Assembly: GCA_963785585.1 (NCBI GenBank)
Contig: CAWAVW010000004.1
Location: 1,488,001-1,552,000, forward strand
From: Palsa-295 sp963785585
GTDB lineage: Bacteria; Acidobacteriota; Terriglobia; Acidiferrales; UBA7541
Direction of reading: 5' to 3'
DNA length: 64,000 bases
The notes beneath the pieces were generated by a model. It saw only the letters and a program-made list of their open reading frames with translations. It searched no databases and was not told the origin of the DNA. The translations under genes and the position numbers were made by a program. This document shows, piece by piece, positions 34,144 to 41,689 of this stretch; position 1 is the stretch's first letter; the number at the start of each line of letters is the position of its first letter.

Positions 34144-34482
34144 ATGACGGGAAAACTTTACTATCTGACGACGCTGGGTGCGTGGCGGCGGCACGTGGCG
34201 CGCTTCGTTCACTCGCACTGGGTGACGCTGACCGCGGAATCCGATGCGACGGACGAGCAGACAAACATTTTCGTGCAAGTGGAAGCGGACGAGGGCGCTC
34301 ATCTGGCGCTGGAAGACGATCCGGAGTTCTCAGCGCTGCCGCATCCATTGACGCACCAGGCAATTTCGAATGAGGCGCAGCGAATGCTGGAACAGCTCGG
34401 GGTAGATCGGGGCGCGACGACGTTTGAGGCGGCCGAAGCGGTGGCGCGGGCGCATCCGCTGGTGCGACACAGAGTTTTTTAG
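34144..34482 (+). CDS. Phage-block hypothetical protein
   Basis: 112 aa from the ATG at 34144, without a good ribosome-binding site. Starts MTGKLYYLTTLGAWRRHVAR; the middle is acidic (FVQVEADEGAHLALEDDPEF) and the C-terminus helical (EAQRMLEQLGVDRG, FEAAEAVARAHP). No family recognised. It is closely followed by the GNAT-like gene. Confidence 0.55.
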   Translation: MTGKLYYLTTLGAWRRHVARFVHSHWVTLTAESDATDEQTNIFVQVEADEGAHLALEDDPEFSALPHPLTHQAISNEAQRMLEQLGVDRGATTFEAAEAVARAHPLVRHRVF

Positions 34483-34494
34483 GCGGCGAAGCGG

Positions 34495-34905
34495 ATGGCG
34501 GAACGAATACGAGAGTATACGGAAGCCGATCTTGAGGCGTTGCGGAAGATGCATGCGCAGTCCGGATTCGATTACGCGTTTCCAGACCTGCGAAATCCGC
34601 TATTAGTATCGAAGCTTGTGGTGGAAGACGCTGGAGGCGAGCCGGTGATGGCGGCGCTGGCGCGATTGACGTGCGAGATGTATTTGCTTGTGGGGCGAGA
34701 CGGGACGGCGCGACCGCGGGACATCCACGAACGCATTCTGGAACTCCACCGCGCGGGGGAACGCGATCTGGCCGCACGCGGGCTCGAGGATGCGCACGCG
34801 TGGCTGCCGCCTGCCATTGCGAAACGTTTTGGGCGCCGGCTGGAGTCGCTGGGTTGGGTTCGGGACGATGGGTGGACGCCTTATTGCCGGCGGCTACGCG
34901 GCTGA
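34495..34905 (+). CDS. GNAT-like acetyltransferase-fold protein
   Basis: 136 aa, 12 bases after the previous gene. The N-terminus IREYTEADLEALRKMHAQSG, then FPDLRNPLLVSKLVVED and EPVMAALARLTCEMYLLVGR follow the usual GNAT order of first strand-helix, substrate-side segment and central sheet. The acetyl-CoA loop (Q/R-x2-G-x-G/A) is not obvious, so activity is uncertain. Such proteins occur in phage late regions with unknown roles. The start lacks a strong Shine-Dalgarno. Confidence 0.6.
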   Translation: MAERIREYTEADLEALRKMHAQSGFDYAFPDLRNPLLVSKLVVEDAGGEPVMAALARLTCEMYLLVGRDGTARPRDIHERILELHRAGERDLAARGLEDAHAWLPPAIAKRFGRRLESLGWVRDDGWTPYCRRLRG

Positions 34906-34961
34906 CGGCCGAGCTCAAAGATAGCGGAACAATTGAGATGGAATGCGCAGGAGGAGAACAC

Positions 34962-35519
34962 ATGTCACGTGGAGCGCAGCGTACGACGCGGCAACTGACG
35001 GACCAACAGCTGGGGCAGCAGAACCAACTGATTTCACAGGCCGACCAGTCGAGCAATTCCGACCGTTCACTGCTGATGCCGACGATTCAAAGCCTGCTGA
35101 ATAGCCAGGGGTACACGCCCCAGCAACAGTCGGACATCACGCAGCAAAGCCTGGGCGCCTCGAACACCGCGTTTGACGCGATGCGGGAACGGGCGGCGAA
35201 CCGCGCGGCAGCGACGAACAACTCGGCGGGTTACGGCGATCTGACAGCGCAGTTGGGACGCGAGCAAGCGCAAACGGATGCTTCGCAGGCGCAGCAGAAT
35301 CAAATTGCGTTCGCGAATCAAAAGTTAAACAACCAACTCGCCGGACTGAGCGCGCTGGGGCAGACGTACGGCATCGACACGAATTTATTGGGCAAGGCGA
35401 TGGGCGTGCCGGCGGAGCTGCTGGGTGTGAGGCAGCGGGCGTCGGACGGATCGTCGCTTGGAAGCGTCGGTGGATTGATTGGGCCGCTGAGCAACGCGGC
35501 ATCTTTGTTTGCTTCGTAG
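34962..35519 (+). CDS. Gln/Ser/Asn-rich virion-type hypothetical protein
   Basis: 185 aa from the ATG at 34962 (GGAGGAG seven bases upstream). Rich in Gln, Asn, Ser and Ala with long amphipathic helices: TTRQLTDQQLGQQNQLISQA, AFDAMRERAANRAAATNNSA, LGREQAQTDASQAQQNQIAF, ending in a Gly/Ser/Leu tail. Composition is like ejected or tail-tip proteins of podoviruses. No signal peptide or membrane span. Confidence 0.6.
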   Translation: MSRGAQRTTRQLTDQQLGQQNQLISQADQSSNSDRSLLMPTIQSLLNSQGYTPQQQSDITQQSLGASNTAFDAMRERAANRAAATNNSAGYGDLTAQLGREQAQTDASQAQQNQIAFANQKLNNQLAGLSALGQTYGIDTNLLGKAMGVPAELLGVRQRASDGSSLGSVGGLIGPLSNAASLFAS

Positions 35520-35608
35520 ATCCACGGGCGAAAACGGATCGACGCTCGAACGGCTGTCTCATTTGGACTTGGACGAAACTCTATTCGCTCGACTGAAGAC
35601 GGACTCCC

Positions 35609-35881
35609 TTGAATATCTTCGCTGCGTACAAACTTATGCGATCACTGATCGATCCTTACTGGCTGACGGTGGGTTCGGCGTCGTTGGTGCAGCTGGTGCT
35701 GTTTCTGCGCTGGCTTTACCGGCGAATCCGAAACGATGAAATGACGCGAGCGTTTGTTGTGGACATGGCTACGAATCACCTGCCGCATATCTACGCGGTG
35801 CTGGAAAAGATCTGCGAGCAGAAGGGAATTGAGCGAGCGCCGTTACCGCCGATCCGTTGGGTGGATTGGAACGGGAACTGA
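35609..35881 (+). CDS. Small membrane protein before the endolysin (holin candidate)
   Basis: 90 aa from a TTG at 35609 (AAGACGGA upstream); an ATG at 35636 is the alternative. One hydrophobic helix (YWLTVGSASLVQLVLFLRWL, about 18-37) is followed by RRIRND, a helix and a Pro/Trp-rich end. It lies 52 bases before the endolysin, as expected for a lysis-module membrane protein, although only one clear span is seen. Confidence 0.6.
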   Translation: MNIFAAYKLMRSLIDPYWLTVGSASLVQLVLFLRWLYRRIRNDEMTRAFVVDMATNHLPHIYAVLEKICEQKGIERAPLPPIRWVDWNGN

Positions 35882-35933
35882 GTTCCCGTCCGGCGCGGCG
35901 GTCTTTTCATTCGACAGGATTTCCCGAATACAA

Positions 35934-36497
35934 ATGAGCCCGGATGTGTCGATTCTCGCGCTGGCGCGGTCCATTGCGTCAGAGCACGGTCTGGATCCCG
36001 CACTGGTGTGCGCGGTGATCGAGCAAGAGTCCGGCTGGGACACGCTGGCGATGCGTTATGAGCCGGCCTTTCGGACTCGGTACGTAATGCCGCTCGGACT
36101 GCCCGCCAGCGAAGAAATTGCGCGATCGATTTCGTGGGGATTGATGCAGGTAATGGGCCAGGTGGCGCGCGAGCATTCGTTTGACGGGAAATTCCTGACG
36201 GCACTTTGCGATCCGGCGACGGGTATTCGCGTTGGATGCGAGGTGCTGGCTGCGAAGCTGCGTGCGGCAGAGTTGGCGGCTGGGGGAAATACGTCCGCGA
36301 CCGTCGCGAAGAAGCGACCGTCGCAATGCACGGACGCGTGCAGGAGCGCGACGTTGGGTTGCGTGACGATCGCGCCAGAAGTTACAGACTCCCATGAAGC
36401 CGGGATGGCCATTACCGGCGGACTTGCGCTATGGAACGGCGGGGCCAATCCGAATTATCCCGCGCAGGTTCTGGCGCGAATTTCGAAATATCGATAG
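35934..36497 (+). CDS. Endolysin: SLT-type lytic transglycosylase
   Basis: 187 aa. It cleaves the glycan backbone of peptidoglycan. The catalytic Glu is E32 in AVIEQESGWD; SWGLMQVMG (68-76) is the conserved GLMQ motif, and LALWNGGANPNYPAQVLARI is the usual C-terminal substrate-groove segment. No signal peptide, so export would need a holin. Between the helices at about 115-158 there is an unusual Thr/Ala/Lys-rich Cys-containing insert (NTSATVAKKRPSQCTDACRS) that interrupts the family pattern. Its DNA contains GCGACCGTCGC twice, so it may be repeat-derived. Confidence 0.85.
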   Translation: MSPDVSILALARSIASEHGLDPALVCAVIEQESGWDTLAMRYEPAFRTRYVMPLGLPASEEIARSISWGLMQVMGQVAREHSFDGKFLTALCDPATGIRVGCEVLAAKLRAAELAAGGNTSATVAKKRPSQCTDACRSATLGCVTIAPEVTDSHEAGMAITGGLALWNGGANPNYPAQVLARISKYR

Positions 36498-36741
36498 GCA
36501 AAACGTGAACTGGACCGTGCAGGATTTGCGGGCGTGGTGGACGTCCGACGCTCGCTATCGATGGATGCGCGCGATGCGACTTCCCATACTTCGCGGCGGG
36601 ATGGGGAATCGCTCGGGGGCTCCGGTTTTTACAAACACCCATACGCAACGCAGGGGCGAGCGAGCTCGCGATCTTACGATATTTCACGACGTGCGATAGG
36701 TTTCAACTCCATTGGGCCGCACTCAGGGCGGAGGGAGAGTC
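36498..36741. other. Gap between endolysin and secreted Cys-pair gene
   Basis: 244 bp with no supported gene, no recognised repeat and no clear promoter. Confidence 0.4.
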
Positions 36742-37215
36742 ATGCAAGGAGCCGATATGCGTACAAACCGCGGAGAACGCATTGATGTCAGAAAGAAACC
36801 AGGCCGCATGGCGGTTGCCGCCTTCGTGGTGCTGCTGCAACTGGCGATTGCTCCGATCGTGTTGGCGGCGAACGTAACGCTCTCCTGGAGCTTCAATTAC
36901 AGCGTGGACGTGCCATGCAGCGCTGCCGTCACCAAGAATTGCGTTTCCGGATTTGAGTACGGAACAACGCCCGACGGCGGCACAACGCTGGTGAAACTTG
37001 GCACTGTCGCCAATCCGACGACTTCTGCTACCGGAACAGCCACGAACGTGACGGTTACGTTTGTACAGGGGCCGCCGTACGGTGCTGTTATTTATTACGC
37101 CCGGACATCGGGGCTCGACGGAAACGGAAACGTACTTTTTTCCGCGCCGGCGCTAGCAAGCGCGGTTCAAATCGTACCGAGCGCGCCATCAAGTCTGCAG
37201 GTGACGATCCACTGA
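36742..37215 (+). CDS. Secreted Cys-pair protein, paralogue of the 3036 gene
   Basis: 157 aa from the ATG at 36742 (GGAGGGAGAG upstream); an ATG at 36757 with AGGAG is the alternative. A signal peptide (MAVAAFVVLLQLAIAPIVLA) is followed by a single beta-rich domain with FNYSVDVPCSAAVTKNCVSG and a fibronectin-like end (AVIYYARTSGLDGNGN). It matches the 3036-3560 protein around the two cysteines. It lies between endolysin and spanin-like gene; function unknown. Confidence 0.65.
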   Translation: MQGADMRTNRGERIDVRKKPGRMAVAAFVVLLQLAIAPIVLAANVTLSWSFNYSVDVPCSAAVTKNCVSGFEYGTTPDGGTTLVKLGTVANPTTSATGTATNVTVTFVQGPPYGAVIYYARTSGLDGNGNVLFSAPALASAVQIVPSAPSSLQVTIH

Positions 37216-37245
37216 TCGAACGTAGCTCAAAGCGAGTGAGGCTAT

Positions 37246-38076
37246 ATGTCAAAGCTTTTGAAGGGGGCCGCGGTTGCGGTGATGGCGGCTGTACTCGCGA
37301 TGTTCGTGAATGTTTGGCTGTCCGGCCGCGACGAGCAAAAGCGCCTGCGGGCGACTCTCGAAGCGCAGAAGAAAGTGATCGACGACGCGGACGCACGGGA
37401 GAAATCACGCGCGAAGACGCTGAGCGAGGAGTTGGCGCGCATTGAGCAACTAAAGCGGAGTCATCAGACGCCGCTTGAGATAACGCGGGAATTGGGGAAG
37501 GACATGAAGCTGCCCAGTCCGCTGGAATTGCAAACGAGCGGACAAGGCGCCGTCGGTGGATTGGCTGAAACGTTCGGGGCGATTCCCTCGGTGCCTCCTC
37601 GCGAATTGGCTTCTCCGACTTTCGACCGTGGCGATAAGAGCGGCGTGGTTGTGGGCGGATCAGGTTCGGGCGACGGACTCGGCAACGATCGAATTGCGGC
37701 GGGATCAGAAATCGTAATCGGGCGAGCAGACGACAAAGCAGTTCAGCAGGATGGAGGACGCGAGAAGGTATCGGGAGCAACAACGAGCGCCTCGCCGAGC
37801 GTGTCAAATTCCGGTGCGTTGCTTCCCAGCGCGGACCTCAAGCCTTTATACAACTATGTCCAAACGTGCCGCGCGTGTGAGCTTCGACTTTCCGAAGCGC
37901 AACTGCGCGCCACGGACGACGCCGCCAAGATCGCAGCGATCACCCGCGAGCGGGATGCCGCATTGCGCGCCGCGAAGGGTGGAACTCTTTGGCGGCGACT
38001 AAAACGTGACTTCGTATGGTTCGCTATCGGGGCAGGCAGTGGTGCGGTCGTGGGTTATGCGCATTCGCGCCGGTAA
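37246..38076 (+). CDS. Spanin-like inner-membrane coiled-coil protein
   Basis: 276 aa. An N-terminal membrane helix (LLKGAAVAVMAAVLAMFVNV) is followed by a charged coiled coil (about 28-85: RLRATLEAQKKVIDDADARE), a Gly/Ser/Pro-rich middle, a CRAC-containing helical part (YNYVQTCRACELRLSEAQLR) and a C-terminal hydrophobic segment (FVWFAIGAGSGAVVGYAHS). The start and coiled coil resemble Rz-type i-spanins that disrupt the outer membrane after endolysin action, but the length and second span are atypical. Last gene of the phage-like block. Confidence 0.55.
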   Translation: MSKLLKGAAVAVMAAVLAMFVNVWLSGRDEQKRLRATLEAQKKVIDDADAREKSRAKTLSEELARIEQLKRSHQTPLEITRELGKDMKLPSPLELQTSGQGAVGGLAETFGAIPSVPPRELASPTFDRGDKSGVVVGGSGSGDGLGNDRIAAGSEIVIGRADDKAVQQDGGREKVSGATTSASPSVSNSGALLPSADLKPLYNYVQTCRACELRLSEAQLRATDDAAKIAAITRERDAALRAAKGGTLWRRLKRDFVWFAIGAGSGAVVGYAHSRR

Positions 38077-38224
38077 GAAACTTTCGCGCAGGCGATGCTA
38101 GAGCTAAGACCAGAGTGCGCGGCCACGAATTCGAGGACGGTAATACGAATGGGACGACGGAAGATCTCGCCGGTAATATTTTGTCACGCACGCGCCAGCC
38201 TGGCAAAGCACAAGGCCGGATCCC

Positions 38225-38242
38225 GATAGCCATAAGGCTATC
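38225..38242. other. Perfect hairpin without T-tract
   Basis: GATAGCC-ATAA-GGCTATC after the last phage gene. There is no T-run on either strand, so it is not a typical intrinsic terminator. Confidence 0.5.
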
Positions 38243-38277
38243 ATAATAAGCGATTTAGAAGGAGACGGCAAATTGAG

Positions 38278-38305
38278 TTGACAAGATCAATAATTCCGAT
38301 AATAT
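38278..38305 (+). promoter_or_regulatory. Promoter-like site at the right border, reading into the 3' end of the DsbA-like gene
   Basis: TTGACA (38278-38283), 16 bases, TAATAT (38300-38305), overlapping the 14-bp palindrome ATAATATATATTAT (38299-38312). An AAGGAGA ribosome-site-like sequence lies just upstream (about 38260) without an open frame. No plus-strand gene follows; transcription would be antisense to the gene ending at 38326. Confidence 0.45.
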
Positions 38306-38325
38306 ATATTATGTGCAGTTTCTTG

Positions 38326-39231
38326 TTAGGGCGTTAAGAAATTGAGGTATTGCTCTAGGGTCGGCTTGTCGCCGCCTACCAGGGTGCGACCGTTCACGAA
38401 GACGGTTGGCGTGCTGGTGATGCTTAGGGATTCGCCTTCGGCGCGGTCTGCGGCGATAGCCTGTTTGGCTTCGCTCGATGCCATGCACGTCTTCATTGCG
38501 TCGGGATCCAACCCCGCCTGCGACGCAAAGCCGATGATTTTGTCCCACACGTTCTCGGCTGAAATGACATCTTGATTGTCGAAAATCAAATCCTGGACTT
38601 GCCAGAACGAAGACGCCTTCTGTTGGTACGCGCAGTGGGCGCCGAGCGCGGCGGTTTCCGCCCAAGGGTGGATTTGGGTAAGCGGAAAATTTTTAAAAAC
38701 GATACGGACGTTCGGATATTCGGTCTCGATCGATTGAAGCGTCGAATGCAGAACGCGGCAGTGGGGACACTCAAAATCGCTGAACTCTACGATCGTGATT
38801 TTGGCGTCGCTCGGACCTTTGGACGGGCTGCCGTCGAGGTGAAGTTTGGCGCGAGTCTCGGCAAAGGGATCTTTCGACATCGAGTACATCTCGCCGCGCA
38901 GGAACGTCTTGCCGTCTTTGCTTACAAACACCGTTCCGTTGTCGCTTTGACCGTTCACCGTGATGCGAATCGGGACGACGTAGAAGTCCGGCGACGCAGA
39001 TTCCGCAAGTGGTCCGAGTTCGACTTTGAACTCGGGTCCCCACGCGAATAGATTCCGGATGAACTCTTCGGTCTTCTTCAGCAACTCAGCTTGTTGAGGG
39101 GTTGCGGCCTGCGCCGGCGCCGCGGCGGATGCGACGTTGCCAACCTGGGAGTAAGCGTCCGCTGGTAATCCGAGCGAGCCTGCGAACCCGATAAGTACGA
39201 GAATTATTTTTGTTGCGGTCCCGACCTTCAT
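38326..39231 (-). CDS. DsbA-like exported thioredoxin-fold protein
   Basis: 301 aa from the ATG at 39231 (AGGA upstream). Signal peptide ATKIILVLIGFAGSLGLPAD. Residues about 45-125 are an N-terminal dimerisation-like domain, followed by a thioredoxin fold with active site C155-P-H-C158 in FSDFECPHC and cis-Pro loop STPTVFVNG. CPHC is the DsbA-type, strongly oxidising motif. Probable role: disulfide formation or isomerisation in the periplasm. First ordinary gene right of the phage-like block. Confidence 0.85.
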   Translation of the reverse strand: MKVGTATKIILVLIGFAGSLGLPADAYSQVGNVASAAAPAQAATPQQAELLKKTEEFIRNLFAWGPEFKVELGPLAESASPDFYVVPIRITVNGQSDNGTVFVSKDGKTFLRGEMYSMSKDPFAETRAKLHLDGSPSKGPSDAKITIVEFSDFECPHCRVLHSTLQSIETEYPNVRIVFKNFPLTQIHPWAETAALGAHCAYQQKASSFWQVQDLIFDNQDVISAENVWDKIIGFASQAGLDPDAMKTCMASSEAKQAIAADRAEGESLSITSTPTVFVNGRTLVGGDKPTLEQYLNFLTP

Positions 39232-39317
39232 CGCACCAGTCCTTTCGATTTTAGGCGGCGCCAGGCGGCGACGCGACCGCGAATTATACGCAATTGCAAA
39301 CGCCACGAATGCCCAAA

Positions 39318-40955
39318 CTAAACGGAAAACTTCTGAGCGAGCGGGAATCGACGTCCAACGCTGAACGCTTTTGAGGTGACCTTCAATCCCGGCGGCGCCT
39401 GCTTGCGTTTGTACTCGTTTTGGTCAACGCGCAACGCGACAGAGCGCACCAGCTCCAACGACATATCGAAGTGATCAGCGATCTCTTCGGGGCTTCGCAT
39501 GTCCTCGACGTAGGCTTTCAAGATTCGATCGAGAACGTCGTACTCCGGCAGCGTGTCCTGGTCGCGCTGGTTTGGCCGTAGCTCGGCGGACGGCGGTTTC
39601 AAGAGCGTCGCGCGGGGTATCAATTCCCTTTTGCGGTTCACAAATTCCGAGAGCTTGTAAACCATCGTCTTCGGAACGTCAGAGATCACGGCTAGACCAC
39701 CGGCCATGTCGCCGTACAGCGTGCAGTAGCCGACGGCCATCTCGGATTTATTTCCGGTGCTCAGCACCAGTGATCCAAATTTGTTGGACAAAGCCATTAA
39801 CAAGTTGCCGCGGATGCGCGCCTGCAGGTTTTCTTCGGTGGCATCCTCGGGACGACCGGCGAACGGCGCGGCCAGGTCTCGGCGATAGGACTCAAACGTT
39901 TGGGAAATCGGAATCAGCAGGAACTCGATGCCAAGATTCTCGGCGAGTTTCTTCGCATCGCGAATGCTGCCCTCCGAAGAGTATGGACCCGGCATCCCGA
40001 CGCCGAGGACGCTCTCTTTGCCCAGTGCGTCCGTGGCAATCGATGCGACGAGAGCGGAATCGATGCCGCCGCTTAATCCGACGACCACTTTCTGAAATCC
40101 GCATTTTCGTACGTAATCACGAGTGCCCATCACCAGTGCCGAATAGGCGGCCTGCAGTTCGTCTTCAACGAGAGGCCGGATATCGCCCTCGCCGGTGATC
40201 GTGTCGAAGAAAACGAGGTCTTCTTCGAAAGACTTTGCGCGCGCCGCCAGCTTGCCACCGGGCATGAAGGCGACGCTCGATCCATCGAAAAGCAGGCTGT
40301 CGTTGCCGCCGACTTGATTGACGTAAACGACCGGAACGCGATGTTCGCGGGCAATGGTTTGGAGCATGTCGTGGCGGACCGACCGCTTGTCGATCGTATA
40401 GGGCGACGACGAGATATTCAGCAACAGGGTACTTCCCTTCCCGGCGATTTCCGCAACGGGATCGCGATCGTAGAGCTGCTGCGGCCAGAAGCTCTTGTCG
40501 TTCCAAAAATCTTCGCAGATGGTGATGCCGAGTTGCTCCTGGTGGAACGGGAAAACATGTTGGGTGTGGGCTGGCTGAAAATAACGGGATTCGTCGAAGA
40601 CATCGTAAGTCGGGAGCAACATCTTGCGCTGCTCGAAAAGTATTTTGCCGTTGGCTATCAACGCCGCTGAGTTCGCGACTGGCTTGCCGGTGTTGTCCAT
40701 CGCATCGCCTACGAAACCGACGAGCGACGGCATGGGTATCGCCCTGGCAAGACGGACGAGCTCCTGCTGATTGCGTTCCGCGAACGAGGGGCGCTCCACA
40801 AGATCCTGAGGCGGGTAGCCGCAAAGGCACAGCTCGGAGAACACGGCGAGGTCGGCACCCCGCGAATGGGCTTCGCCCGCTAGCTGCAAGATGCGTGCGC
40901 TGTTTCCTTCGAAGTCTCCAATTGTCGGATTGAATTGCGCGAGGGCGATTTTCAT
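39318..40955 (-). CDS. nadE: Glutamine-hydrolysing NAD+ synthetase
   Basis: 545 aa. It makes NAD+ from nicotinate adenine dinucleotide with ATP, using ammonia from glutamine. The N-terminal nitrilase-type glutaminase has the catalytic triad E41 (FSELCLCGYPP), K111 (EQRKMLLPTY) and C147 (TICEDFW). The C-terminal synthetase has the PP-loop SGGIDS (295-300), then LSTGNKSEMAVGYCTLYGDM and PPSAELRPNQ. All key residues are present and the length is typical of the two-domain bacterial enzyme. Confidence 0.95.
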   Translation of the reverse strand: MKIALAQFNPTIGDFEGNSARILQLAGEAHSRGADLAVFSELCLCGYPPQDLVERPSFAERNQQELVRLARAIPMPSLVGFVGDAMDNTGKPVANSAALIANGKILFEQRKMLLPTYDVFDESRYFQPAHTQHVFPFHQEQLGITICEDFWNDKSFWPQQLYDRDPVAEIAGKGSTLLLNISSSPYTIDKRSVRHDMLQTIAREHRVPVVYVNQVGGNDSLLFDGSSVAFMPGGKLAARAKSFEEDLVFFDTITGEGDIRPLVEDELQAAYSALVMGTRDYVRKCGFQKVVVGLSGGIDSALVASIATDALGKESVLGVGMPGPYSSEGSIRDAKKLAENLGIEFLLIPISQTFESYRRDLAAPFAGRPEDATEENLQARIRGNLLMALSNKFGSLVLSTGNKSEMAVGYCTLYGDMAGGLAVISDVPKTMVYKLSEFVNRKRELIPRATLLKPPSAELRPNQRDQDTLPEYDVLDRILKAYVEDMRSPEEIADHFDMSLELVRSVALRVDQNEYKRKQAPPGLKVTSKAFSVGRRFPLAQKFSV

Positions 40956-41005
40956 GGCTGCAGGCGTGTCTGCAACATAACGCGATAGGCGATGCGGTTC
41001 GCAGA

Positions 41006-41021
41006 GCGAGTTCGAACTCGC
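41006..41021. other. 16-bp perfect palindrome between nadE and the Fe-S carrier gene
   Basis: GCGAGTTCGAACTCGC, about 50 bases upstream of the nadE start. It could be an operator or only a structural feature. Confidence 0.4.
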
Positions 41022-41050
41022 GCAGCGCTAACCAAACGTGTCGCCGGGAC

Positions 41051-41090
41051 AAAAAGAAAGCTCCCGGAGACTTTCATCCCCGAGAGCCCG
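41051..41090 (-). terminator. Intrinsic terminator of the Fe-S carrier gene
   Basis: On the minus strand CTCTCGGGGA/TCTCCGGGAG pair (two G-U pairs), followed by CTTTCTTTTT, about 60 bases past the stop at 41151. Confidence 0.7.
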
Positions 41091-41150
41091 AATGTGACGC
41101 AGCAAGAGAAACGCACGCATGTGGCGATTTCTCCAGCGCCGCGCCGCTCG

Positions 41151-41477
41151 TCAGACGCTGAACGAGCTGCCGCAGCCGCAGGTGCTCTTGACGTTCGGGT
41201 TGTTGAACTTGAAGCCCGAACCTTCGATCGTTTCGATGTAATCGACCTGGACGCCGTCAAGGTACATCTCGCTCATCTGATCGACGAGCACTTTCAAACC
41301 ATCAAATTCATACACGTTATCGCTGGCGGCATTCACTTGATTCTCGAACGCCATGTGGTAACTGAAGCCAGAACAACCTCCGCCGACGACGGCCACGCGC
41401 AGGCCGACCGGAGACGGGGTCTGCTGCGTAAGGATTTCCTTCACTTTCGTAATTGCAACCGGTGTTAGCTGAACCAT
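41151..41477 (-). CDS. erpA: A-type iron-sulfur carrier protein (ErpA/IscA family)
   Basis: 108 aa from the ATG at 41477 (GGAGGG upstream). It delivers Fe-S clusters to apoproteins. The three cluster-binding cysteines of the family are present: C in GGGCSGFSY and the two of CGCGSS near the C-terminus. Start MVQLTPVAITKVKEIL is typical. No isc or suf operon is nearby. It could equally be named iscA-like. Confidence 0.85.
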   Translation of the reverse strand: MVQLTPVAITKVKEILTQQTPSPVGLRVAVVGGGCSGFSYHMAFENQVNAASDNVYEFDGLKVLVDQMSEMYLDGVQVDYIETIEGSGFKFNNPNVKSTCGCGSSFSV

Positions 41478-41689
41478 AGCCTGGAACCCTCCAAAAATTG
41501 CTCGACCAAAAGCGAGCGTTGTAACTTCTTTGAGTATACCAGATTCCGCAAAGGGACAGTGGGCTTCAACTATTTGAGTTTCCAACACATACAGGCGCTC
41601 ACTCGCTGGGTAAGAGGATTTGCCGCCTTATCCAGTGATGTCCAGTGATGTGTACTTCGCGGCGCGATTCCCCTAAAATAACTGGGACC

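Larger units (their letters stand above)
2345..38325 (+). mobile_element. Podovirus-like prophage remnant or domesticated particle locus (approximate bounds)
   Basis: About 36 kb containing terminase, portal, scaffold candidate, capsid, adaptor, fibre/tail, endolysin and spanin-like genes, all on the plus strand, with five single minus-strand cargo genes. The left limit is taken at the consensus promoter and the right limit at the AT-rich gap before the DsbA-like gene. I see no integrase, excisionase, repressor, replication protein, tail sheath or tape-measure gene, no flanking tRNA and no convincing att direct repeat. The 36-kb extent is inferred from gene content, not from defined ends. Confidence 0.7.

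Noticed and set aside
38225..38242. Intrinsic terminator after the spanin-like gene
   Set aside because: The hairpin is perfect but neither strand has a following T-run.
1..38325. Integrase, tRNA attachment site or att direct repeats for the phage-like block
   Set aside because: Searched by eye on both strands; only an 8-base ACGAATTC coincidence was found between the two borders, which is not meaningful.
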